DNA from: JAAAOZ01 sp964496595
GTDB lineage: Bacteria; Chloroflexota; Anaerolineae; B4-G1; SLSP01
Assembly: GCA_964496595.1 (NCBI GenBank)
Contig: CAZCAI010000128.1
Coordinates: forward strand, 1-14,678
Length of the DNA stretch: 14,678 nt
Direction: 5' to 3'
The notes under the pieces were generated by a model that worked only from the letters and a program-made list of their open reading frames with translations, was not told the DNA's origin and made no database searches. Position numbers and translations under genes: made by a program. Shown here piece by piece: positions 9,101-14,593 of this stretch (within the stretch, counting starts at the first letter, position 1; the number at the start of each line of letters is the position of its first letter).

Positions 9101-9464
9101 GCGACGCCTGGGCCGCGCCTCCCGCCCCTACCTGCTCCATCATCTTGAGGATCTGGAGGAGATATGGCGCTTGCTCGGCAGGCATTTGGAATCCAGCCAA
9201 CTGATGTGGATTCACGGCCTCATCGAAGAGAAACGCCGCGACTGGGGGGAACCGCGCGGCCCTGGGGGCGACTACACCTCCGCCTTTCGGCGTTTTGTGA
9301 AGGACACCCTCCGCACGGCGGAATGGAAACAGGGCCGGGCGCCGGCATCAGAAGCGTTCGATAAGCTGAAGGCCGCGGCCATGGACGGCACGTTGGCGGA
9401 CGTCGTTGACTTATATCACGAAGCTATGAAGCTAAATCTAGGCTCACGCGACAAGGAGGCATGA
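6111..9464 (+). CDS. csx11: Csx11/Cas10-like large subunit with degenerate active sites
   Basis: The large subunit of a type III complex, 1117 residues. Residues 15-33 match the HD-domain start (LLAEIAGLLHNLGKLDPNF), but the metal-binding HD pair is H24-N25. A charged coiled-coil-like stretch fills about 137-207. Palm 1 is around 395-465 (RFLSVRFDGLGYLG). A zinc ribbon follows (C560-x2-C563 and C592-x2-C595), then palm 2 at about 625-870, where FALLVGKFDLT and SVFMALIPATQALDI are recognisable. The cyclase GGDD is missing: the loop reads LSEPS (804-808). A C-terminal region of about 250 residues is unassigned. Csx11 proteins mark subtype III-C and are known to lack a working cyclase. AGGAGG at 6099-6104 supports the start. 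Base composition changes sharply near 7010, inside the gene. I am confident it is a Cas10 relative and less so of the exact subfamily. Confidence 0.85.
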   Translation: MYNLTLIADKRQTILLAEIAGLLHNLGKLDPNFSPFGCDKETLIAHDLYIPGEYNFKRFAAPNLDLIVSKLREILEGKEVASDEILEAIRANPDLLARAREIKPAEETEEVWLSHVAKAGQDFNRFCQTDGPLYLCHTEKRKQEREQAQQRLPEIESEIAEAKRLSQGPRIGELYQEKTRLSQRLNEPSTEIYRQEREAQAAREQRFRKCKLGVAESLWTLSDLLTLFWDNFFWKPQDDASDGDYERVSSLKPLFQKDQDVHLSALLVLSHGEVSGGEKNLLLLDEDDNDVRADPSDGDWPFATAFGYDRAALDLWALQSHRFDLIEQALAACADPVERRADFVTHAEDILRRGLGDTQWPINEIDLWDYASAIAALFKSGMARAHLDDAIPSVDEMRWRFLSVRFDGLGYLGQAHHVTDLLGRQDSIEIALDAVQELLEATYPLGNEVYRDENGAVFIVPGWEKDAHSVLALQDGDGMTLEEHIQAAFREATRAASDKIESLPALAGELKPVIHEGESLRGKALQLGAYLAGLDHALTADPTRMAEWWRDAQAEEREICTVCGVRPVGYRPRDVDFPRWVKAKKARKRHVCCVCLHRRGRRAAQWLTEAPDTTIWADEIVDKNSRFALLVGKFDLTRWLDGTLIPTMQKPASFARVQRCWETTEAFWEEVEAETIPQKLHKRNRLRIIPRNARALKKLGKYHTYELEIDGQSMGVVWDPVGQHFITTENLADLARRWDIPTRQDDAPVPVVQRWLESRGDHVWNLYEPSGYTSSGKPQTESVAVEFEAALGDETPYTPYIPLLSEPSVFMALIPATQALDIVAAIQQAYEREMSKVQDRLPLHLGVVIAQRRTPLRAVLDAGRALLERPTRWEAWQVAAEPQHHGTPPADPHLKADAHFAQWWEAPLEQDGRELTLRVADRMGDGETEDVWHAHFCITSPENLKGGEKALDPQHDVTHVSDLTEGQPVYLNPATFDFEYLDTTARRFTIAYDQASGRRLGRASRPYLLHHLEDLEEIWRLLGRHLESSQLMWIHGLIEEKRRDWGEPRGPGGDYTSAFRRFVKDTLRTAEWKQGRAPASEAFDKLKAAAMDGTLADVVDLYHEAMKLNLGSRDKEA

Positions 9465-9465
9465 G

Positions 9466-10392
9466 ATGAGCTATTGTAAACGCACCTATCTATGGATGAC
9501 GTTAGATCCGGTTCATATCGGCACGGGCGGCTATCGGTTGGGGCGCGTGGATCTCTCCATCGCCCGCGAGCCGGGCACCAACCTGCCCAAAATCCCCGGC
9601 ACCTCGCTCTCCGGCGCGGCGCGCTCCTACGCAGCGATGAAACACGGGACGCCCCGGTGCGCCGGCCAGGGCGATCACTGCACCGATCCGCAATGTCCCG
9701 TCTGCTACACCTTTGGCAGCCTGGAGGTCAAGCAGGACGGCGAACAGCGGGCCTACGCCGGCACGATTAACATCTTCGACGCGCACATGCTCTTTTTCCC
9801 CGTCCACTCGATGGCCGGCCCCGTCTGGGTGACCTGCCCGGAGCGGCTGGCGCTGGCGGATGTGCATGGCTACGAGAAGCCGACCGGTGATAAAATCGCC
9901 GTCGGTGCGGGGATTCAAGCGCCGCAGAACCAACTTAACTTGGGCTGGCTGCTGCTCGAGGTCGAGCGAAGCGACCTATCCCTGCGCGGCGATGTGTTGC
10001 AGGGCCAGGCGTGGCAGGCCATCCAGGATCGCGTGGCGCTCGTCTCCGATAAACTCTTCGGGCAGATCGTCAACGCCAACCTGGAGGTGCGCACCTCCGT
10101 GAGCATCAACCCGGCGACGGGCGCCGCCGAGGAGGGCGCGCTCTTCACCTACGAGGCCATCCCCCGCAGCGCCTTTATGATCAGCGAGGTGGTGGAGGAT
10201 AGCTTCCGCCAAGATACCTTCCCCAAAAACGGGCACGGCTGGGAGCACCCGCGCGATGTGGCCGATGCCGGCCTCAAGATGATCGAATGGTTGGGCGTCG
10301 GCGGGATGGGCACGCGCGGCTTCGGTCGAATGCGCGTGATCAGCGCCGTGGACGCCGCCGATGACGAGAATAAAGGAGGACGCGATGCCTAG
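9466..10392 (+). CDS. cmr4: Cmr4 (Cas7) backbone subunit, target-RNA slicer
   Basis: Cmr4 forms the helical backbone along the crRNA and cuts bound target RNA at 6-base intervals. The 308 residues begin with DPVHIGTG (14-21), followed by RVDLSIARE (27-35). D29 aligns by position with the catalytic D26 of Pyrococcus furiosus Cmr4 (VVDQPIQRE), so slicing should be intact. KIPGTSLSGAARS (42-54) is the Cas7 signature. C65, C72, C77 and C80 (ending CPVCYTFG) form a probable zinc site, as in many Cas7/Csm3 proteins. IFDAHMLFFPV (103-113) and the loop GVGGMGTRGFGRM (277-289) complete the family pattern. AAGGAGG at 9453-9459 precedes the ATG. The gene starts one base after the cas10 stop and overlaps the next gene by eight bases. 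Confidence 0.9.
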   Translation: MSYCKRTYLWMTLDPVHIGTGGYRLGRVDLSIAREPGTNLPKIPGTSLSGAARSYAAMKHGTPRCAGQGDHCTDPQCPVCYTFGSLEVKQDGEQRAYAGTINIFDAHMLFFPVHSMAGPVWVTCPERLALADVHGYEKPTGDKIAVGAGIQAPQNQLNLGWLLLEVERSDLSLRGDVLQGQAWQAIQDRVALVSDKLFGQIVNANLEVRTSVSINPATGAAEEGALFTYEAIPRSAFMISEVVEDSFRQDTFPKNGHGWEHPRDVADAGLKMIEWLGVGGMGTRGFGRMRVISAVDAADDENKGGRDA

Positions 10393-10819
10393 CACAACGC
10401 GAATGGACACCCGGCTCTTAGATCGCGTCGCCGCCGAGCGGGCGCAGGAGATGGTCAATGAGGCGATCAAGCCTAACAACATCAAGGCCAAGCAGGTCGA
10501 TAACTTAGTCACCAAGGCATTGGGCGTCTTACAGGAAAACGGCGTCTACGCCTGTTTCCTCTTTCTCTTCTCGCGCACGCGCAAAGAGGATCAGGAAATC
10601 GGCGAGGTGGTGCGGGAGAAGCTGCTGCATTTAGCCGCCGAGGATCTGCCCTTCGACTGGGGGCTGCCCAACTCGATGGATGCGCGGACGGCCCTGCCCC
10701 ACATCAGCGGCGCCATCTGCCGGGAGCTTGATCCCCTGCTGATGACCAAGCAAGTCTTCGAGCAGACCTTGATCTACGCCCGCTACACGGCCAAGGCGCG
10801 CGATAAAGAGGGGGAGTAA
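10385..10819 (+). CDS. cmr5: Cmr5-like small subunit (Cas11)
   Basis: A small, mostly helical protein of 144 residues from the chosen start. Small subunits stack beside the Cas7 backbone and hold the target RNA. The pattern KQVDNLVTKALGVLQENGVYACFLFLFSR, with QENGVYACFLFL resembling the 'QNGL..TLAFL' segment of Cmr5, and a closing helix (VFEQTLIYARYTAKAR) fit the family. Size and position between cmr4 and a RAMP gene support it. An ATG at 10361 is in frame, but AAAGGAGGA (10373-10381) lies four bases before the ATG at 10385, so the later start is preferred. The gap to the next gene is two bases. Sequence similarity to Cmr5 is weak, so the call rests on size, helicity and context. Confidence 0.75.
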   Translation: MPSTTRMDTRLLDRVAAERAQEMVNEAIKPNNIKAKQVDNLVTKALGVLQENGVYACFLFLFSRTRKEDQEIGEVVREKLLHLAAEDLPFDWGLPNSMDARTALPHISGAICRELDPLLMTKQVFEQTLIYARYTAKARDKEGE

Positions 10820-10821
10820 CT

Positions 10822-11799
10822 ATGGCCTGGCAAGCCTACAAGATCGTGCTGCGCTTGCGCTCCCCGATGCACATCGGGCGCGGGAAGGTGGGCAATCTCC
10901 AGCGAACCCGGCCCTACGTCGCCGGGCGCAACCTCTGGGGCGCGCTCACCGCCCGCTTGACCCGCGATGCGGATCCAAACGGCAAACCTGATCCCCGAAA
11001 ATATCAAGAGATGGGCGCGCGCGTCCACGAGGAACTGGCCTTCACCTATTTCTTCCCCACCACCGAGGCGTTAGGGGATGCGCCGCTTTTCCCACACCTG
11101 ACGCGGGCGGGCGCGTGGGGCTACGGCCAAAACGGCGAAGGCGCGCCCCGCTTGGATGCCGCGACCTTCGGCTATCGCTTCCTCTCCACCTACGCGGGCA
11201 CGGCGCTGAATTATGACGTCAGCAGCGTGGAGGAGGCCAGCCTGCACGAGGTGGAATGTCTCCTCCCCCATACCCGCCCGACCTCCGACGCCAACCAAGA
11301 TAGTGAGCCGGTCTATTTGACCGGCTACCTCTTCCAGCGAGAAGCATCGACGCTGGATCAGCGCCTGGATTGGCGCGGCGCGCTGACGCGTCTGCAGATC
11401 GGCGGCGAGCGCGGCTACGGCTGGGGGCGCGTGACCGTCGCGAACATCGAAGAAATCGAAGAAATAACATCGCGCTCGATCCCGCTCTTCGAGACCGGCC
11501 ACACCGCCGATCTGGCGGGCGATGCCGTCCGCATTCGGTTGATGGCCGGCCGGCCGCTGTTGGCCCACGCCTTGGCCGCCGACTTCGAAAGCAAACATAG
11601 CGCCATCCAGGCCCACATTCGCGGGCCGGTGGCGCCGTTGGTCGGGCGGGAGACCACACCGCAGAGCCGCTTCGGCGTGCACCTGAGCCAGGCGCGCGTC
11701 TGCTACGTGCCCGGCGCGCGCGTGATGCCGACGACGGACAAGGCAACAGACGAGGTGATCATCGGCCCCTACGGCGTGTGGGAGGGGGTCGGCGAGTAG
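10822..11799 (+). CDS. RAMP protein in the Cas5/Cmr3 position
   Basis: A 325-residue RAMP protein. It opens with LRLRSPMHIGRG (10-21) and PYVAGRNLWGALTARLTR (31-48), a RAMP N-terminus. The glycine-rich loop IGGERGYGWGRV (193-204) is the clearest signature. Because Cmr1, Cmr4 and Cmr6-like proteins are already present, this one most likely takes the Cas5/Cmr3 place, gripping the crRNA 5' handle next to Cas10. It does not start like a typical Cmr3 (no 'LEPLDPL.FRDGR'), and the loop is closer to Csx10-type Cas5 proteins. It is the last gene of the run, followed by a MITE-like insertion. RAMP membership is firm, the exact subunit is inferred. Confidence 0.8.
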   Translation: MAWQAYKIVLRLRSPMHIGRGKVGNLQRTRPYVAGRNLWGALTARLTRDADPNGKPDPRKYQEMGARVHEELAFTYFFPTTEALGDAPLFPHLTRAGAWGYGQNGEGAPRLDAATFGYRFLSTYAGTALNYDVSSVEEASLHEVECLLPHTRPTSDANQDSEPVYLTGYLFQREASTLDQRLDWRGALTRLQIGGERGYGWGRVTVANIEEIEEITSRSIPLFETGHTADLAGDAVRIRLMAGRPLLAHALAADFESKHSAIQAHIRGPVAPLVGRETTPQSRFGVHLSQARVCYVPGARVMPTTDKATDEVIIGPYGVWEGVGE

Positions 11800-11828
11800 C
11801 AGCGTAAGATTGGGACTAATTTTCAAAA

Positions 11829-11836
11829 AGTCTCTA
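11829..11836. repeat. Target-site duplication, left copy
   Basis: AGTCTCTA directly abuts the left inverted end of the MITE-like element and is identical to 12019-12026. The bases outside the two copies differ, so the duplication is exactly eight bases. Confidence 0.75.
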
Positions 11837-12018
11837 GTAACTGTTTAGTTTGATGAGTAATGCTCCACGCCTGGCGAATAAATTCGCGGCTACGTTTGCG
11901 AAACCGGCCTTCGCCGGTTAGAACTCAGTCGCCGAAGGGCGACTTCGTAATGGTGGCCGTGGTTTTAACCGCCGGGCCATCCCACTAAAAACATCCACTC
12001 ACAAAACTAAACTGTTAC
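11837..12018. mobile_element. MITE-like element with 8-bp target duplication
   Basis: A 182-bp non-coding element whose ends form an imperfect inverted repeat: 11837-11858 (GTAACTGTTTAGTTTGA...) against the complement of 11997-12018 (GTAACAGTTTAGTTTTG...), 19 of 22 positions identical without gaps. It is flanked by the perfect direct repeat AGTCTCTA (11829-11836 and 12019-12026), read as a target-site duplication. Inside are hairpins: GCGAAT/ATTCGC (11874-11887), a 7-bp stem with CTTC loop (11902-11919) and a 7-bp stem with GAAG loop (11927-11944). There is no transposase, so it must be moved in trans. It lies between the last cas gene and the membrane-protein gene, 27 bases before the latter's start. 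Confidence 0.8.
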
Positions 12019-12026
12019 AGTCTCTA
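12019..12026. repeat. Target-site duplication, right copy
   Basis: AGTCTCTA directly abuts the right inverted end of the MITE-like element and matches 11829-11836. It is five bases upstream of the GAGGAGG ribosome binding site of the next gene. Confidence 0.75.
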
Positions 12027-12045
12027 ATAATGAGGAGGCCCCCCC

Positions 12046-13203
12046 ATGTTCCGCCGTAACAATCCCTACAGTTGCATCGAAGAGATGCGCCGCTCCCGGG
12101 CCGAGGTACTGGCCTTGGTCTTGATCACCGTCGTGCTGGGCATTCTGCTGGGCCTGTTGACCGATGGCCTCTCCGGCGTCTTGCAGACGCTGTTGCCGCC
12201 GGCCGTCTGGTACTCGCTCTTGGGGGCGGCGCTGCTCCTGACCTTGGCGCTCACGCTGTTGGCGGCGTTCCAGCTCTACGGCAGCGCCGAAAGTCGGCGC
12301 GCGCGGATCAATCTCTGGCTGCCGTATCACTTCCCCACGGCCGAGCGGGCGACCATCGCCCGCGACCACGGCTACATGCCGCTCAAGCACGCCCGCCGCG
12401 CCTTTATGCGCCGCTTTCAACCCGACTCGCCCGCCTTGGCGACGTGGATGAGCGCCTACGCCGCCACAGGGCGTGAGGATCGTACCTTTGAGGACTTTAT
12501 CCGCGAGGATAACCGGCTCTTGACCCAATGCCTGGCGCTTTACGTCCTGCACGAATATGGCGAGCGGACGATGGGCCCGCGCGCGGCCTATTCCGGCTGG
12601 GAGACGCCGCTGCCGCCCGCGACGTTGGCGCTGGACGATCTGCCGGCGCCGGTGCGCGCCAACCCCTTCCTGCGCGCCGATCAAGATCCCGACACGTGGC
12701 GGCTGCGATTGCCCCAGGGCCTCACCTTTGAGGTCGCCGGTGAGCACGACGACGTTTGGCGCTTGCGCCACCGCCGCTACGGCGATATCATCATCCACTG
12801 GCTCTATCACCTGCCGATCCGCGAGGGCGGCGGCGCCCATCGCCTCTTGATCGACCGCCTGCACCTGCGGCAGACGCGCCATATCAAATTGGTCTGCACT
12901 CGCCTGGAGGCTCAGGTGCACCTACGTCGCACCCTGCTGCCCGCCAGCGAGACCTTCCAGAGTTGGGCCACGGGCCTGTTAGCCCGCCTGGAGGAGACGT
13001 TGGATTACGATTATTACTTGGCGCGCGGTCGCCGCCGCATCCCCCGAAATTTGGAAAAGAAGATCGGGTGGGTGCCCCAGGGCACGACGCTGGTGGAGAT
13101 GATTCAGCGGCTCGATGCCCGCTTAGATGAGTTGGAGATGGCGGGCGCCGTCGCGGCGTTGGATCAGCCGGAGGAGGAACCCGACGAGAGCCTGGTCGTC
13201 TGA
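12046..13203 (+). CDS. Two-helix membrane protein of unknown function
   Basis: I do not recognise this 385-residue protein. Two hydrophobic segments (about 19-38, VLALVLITVVLGILLGLL, and 55-77, WYSLLGAALLLTLALTLLAA) form a hairpin through the membrane. The N-terminus (FRRNN...RRSR) and the sequence after helix 2 (ESRRAR) are basic, which places the remaining roughly 300 residues in the cytoplasm. That part is rich in Arg, Trp, Tyr and His, with patches such as DVWRLRHRRYGDIIIHWLYHLP (236-257) and RGRRRIPRNLEKK (327-339), and it ends in an acidic tail (DQPEEEPDE). No nuclease or nucleotide-binding motif is evident. GAGGAGG (12032-12038) supports the start. The stop is nine bases before the reverse transcriptase start, so the two are surely co-transcribed. 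It could anchor the RT or CRISPR complex at the membrane, or be an effector. Both are guesses. Confidence 0.85.
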   Translation: MFRRNNPYSCIEEMRRSRAEVLALVLITVVLGILLGLLTDGLSGVLQTLLPPAVWYSLLGAALLLTLALTLLAAFQLYGSAESRRARINLWLPYHFPTAERATIARDHGYMPLKHARRAFMRRFQPDSPALATWMSAYAATGREDRTFEDFIREDNRLLTQCLALYVLHEYGERTMGPRAAYSGWETPLPPATLALDDLPAPVRANPFLRADQDPDTWRLRLPQGLTFEVAGEHDDVWRLRHRRYGDIIIHWLYHLPIREGGGAHRLLIDRLHLRQTRHIKLVCTRLEAQVHLRRTLLPASETFQSWATGLLARLEETLDYDYYLARGRRRIPRNLEKKIGWVPQGTTLVEMIQRLDARLDELEMAGAVAALDQPEEEPDESLVV

Positions 13204-13212
13204 GGAGGAAGC

Positions 13213-14133
13213 ATGACGCCACAGCGATTGATCCAGCGTATTTTGGATTTGGACAACCTGCGCGTTGCCTGGGAGGAAGTGCGCGAGAATCAGGGCGCGG
13301 GCGGCGTCGATCACGTCAGTCTGCGCGCGTGGGGCCGGACGTGGGAGGAGCGCGTGGTGGCGTTGGCCCGCGCCGTGCGCGGCAACACCTACGAGCCGTT
13401 GCCCCTGCGCCGCTTCACGCAGCCCAAGAAGAGCGGCGGCGTGCGCCACTTCGCCATCCCGACGATCACGGATCGCGTCTTGCAGCGCGCGGTCTTGCGG
13501 GTGTTGGAGGCGCGCTGCGAGCGCCTCTTCCTCCGCCACAGCTACGGCTATCGCCCGGGACGCTCCGTGGGCGATGCGATCCGCCAGGTGGTCGTTTTGC
13601 GCGAAAATGGCTACTCTTGGGTCTTGGACGCCGATATCGACGAGTGTTTCGATTCCTTGGATCATGAGCTGCTCCAGTCCTTCTTCGATCAGTTGGTCGC
13701 CGATCCCATCACCCGGCGCTTGATCCGCCAGTGGCTGCAGATCGGGCGGCTCGATTCCGAGATTCCCAAGGGCATTCCGTTGGGCGCGGTCATCTCGCCC
13801 CTGCTGTGCAACCTCTATCTCCATCAATTAGATCAGCGGTTGACCGATTTTGGCTACCGCTGGGTGCGCTATGCGGACGATTTTTGCGTCTTCTGTGTGA
13901 GCGAGCGGCACGCGCAGCGGGCGAAGCGGGATGTCGCCGAGATTTTACGGGATCTGAAGTTGCAGTTGGAGCCGAGCAAGACGATCATCACCACCTTTGA
14001 CGCGGGCTTTGATTACTTGGGCGTCAATTTTGAGGGCAACAGCTATCACTATCTGTGGAAGGATAAGCGCATTGAGGTGGAGGACGGCTTCGATTGGCTG
14101 TTCTACGAGTATGGCCCCGATGGCTATCAGTGA
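13213..14133 (+). CDS. Stand-alone reverse transcriptase, group II intron-like
   Basis: An RNA-directed DNA polymerase of 306 residues with RT motifs in order: NQGAGGVD (27-34, motif 0), TQPKKSGGVRHFAIPTITDRVLQRAV (69-94, motifs 1-2), SYGYRPGRSVGDAI (110-123, motif 2a), the catalytic VLDADIDECFDSLDH (137-151, motif 3/A), KGIPLGAVISPLLCNLYL (186-203, motif 4/B), YADDF (220-224, motif 5/C), then LEPSKT (252-257) and FDYLGVNF (266-273). All three catalytic aspartates (D139 and the YADD pair) are present. It stops about 33 residues after motif 7, so it lacks the thumb/maturase and endonuclease parts of group II intron proteins, and no intron RNA is seen around it. RTs of this group are often fused to or beside cas1 in type III loci, but no cas1 follows before the window ends. 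GAGGAGG at 13202-13208 precedes the ATG. Confidence 0.92.
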   Translation: MTPQRLIQRILDLDNLRVAWEEVRENQGAGGVDHVSLRAWGRTWEERVVALARAVRGNTYEPLPLRRFTQPKKSGGVRHFAIPTITDRVLQRAVLRVLEARCERLFLRHSYGYRPGRSVGDAIRQVVVLRENGYSWVLDADIDECFDSLDHELLQSFFDQLVADPITRRLIRQWLQIGRLDSEIPKGIPLGAVISPLLCNLYLHQLDQRLTDFGYRWVRYADDFCVFCVSERHAQRAKRDVAEILRDLKLQLEPSKTIITTFDAGFDYLGVNFEGNSYHYLWKDKRIEVEDGFDWLFYEYGPDGYQ

Positions 14134-14135
14134 GC

Positions 14136-14196
14136 TATCCGTGAGATGAAGTCGGAAGGACTATCTATCCACGCGACACTTCTTAGCTCACGGATA
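14136..14196 (+). terminator. Possible terminator hairpin after the RT gene
   Basis: TATCCGTGAG (14136-14145) pairs perfectly with CTCACGGATA (14187-14196), and GAAG (14148-14151) can extend the pairing with CTTC (14179-14182). The structure begins three bases after the RT stop codon. The loop is long and no T-run follows directly, so termination is only a suggestion. The right arm also belongs to the larger repeat described next. Confidence 0.35.
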
Positions 14197-14593
14197 AACA
14201 CGGATTAACGCAGATATTTTTTGATTTTGGCTCATATAGGAAATTGGGTGAAATCAACCCTCGTTCATCCAGCGGTTTAATTTGGACACGGAGCATCACC
14301 GAGAAAGCACAGAGGAGCACGGAGAAAGGATTCTCTCTGTGTATCTCCGTGAAAAACTCCGTGAAACTCAGTGTAACGAGAGTATGATCATCATTCGCAC
14401 CCAATTTCACCTAAAAACCAATAAGAGCCTTTAATTTTTATATTGCAGGGAGAGCCATTCCGGGAATGTAAGGATTAAAATTCAGCCTTAAACTCGTCCA
14501 AATGGACGTGAGCGGTAAGATACACCTCAAGATGGGGAACTTCTCCGCTGAAAGATCTAAAAAATCCGTGTGATCCGTGAAAATCCGTGAGCT
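14185..14593. repeat. Large CCGTG-type repeat element with nested inverted ends
   Basis: AGCTCACGGAT (14185-14195) is an exact reverse complement of 14583-14593, with additional CACGGAT/ATCCGTG units just inside each end (14199-14205; 14563-14569 and 14573-14579). GACACTT (14175-14181) and AAGTGTC (14603-14609) form a further outer pair. Nested inside are AAATTGGGTG (14241-14250) against 14398-14407 and CACGGAGA (14318-14325) against 14344-14351. Such ATCCGTG-rich intergenic repeats give meaningless short frames and are probably non-coding mobile or structural repeats. No clear target duplication was found. Confidence 0.55.
14229..14251. repeat. Right copy of the inverted intergenic repeat
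   Basis: This stretch matches the reverse complement of bases 31-53 at 22 of 23 positions, so the same sequence stands near both ends of the window in opposite orientation. It is also one arm of the nested inverted repeat in the tail region. Confidence 0.65.

Noticed and set aside
10361..10384. Upstream start of the cmr5-like gene at 10361
   Set aside because: The ribosome binding site AAAGGAGGA at 10373-10381 lies after this ATG and is placed for the ATG at 10385.
13213..14133. Diversity-generating retroelement RT
   Set aside because: Motif 4 reads SPLLCN rather than the SQ form of DGR RTs, and no template/variable repeat pair or accessory gene was seen.
13213..14260. Group II intron
   Set aside because: No domain V-like hairpin or intron boundary sequence could be found around the RT, and the protein lacks maturase and endonuclease parts.
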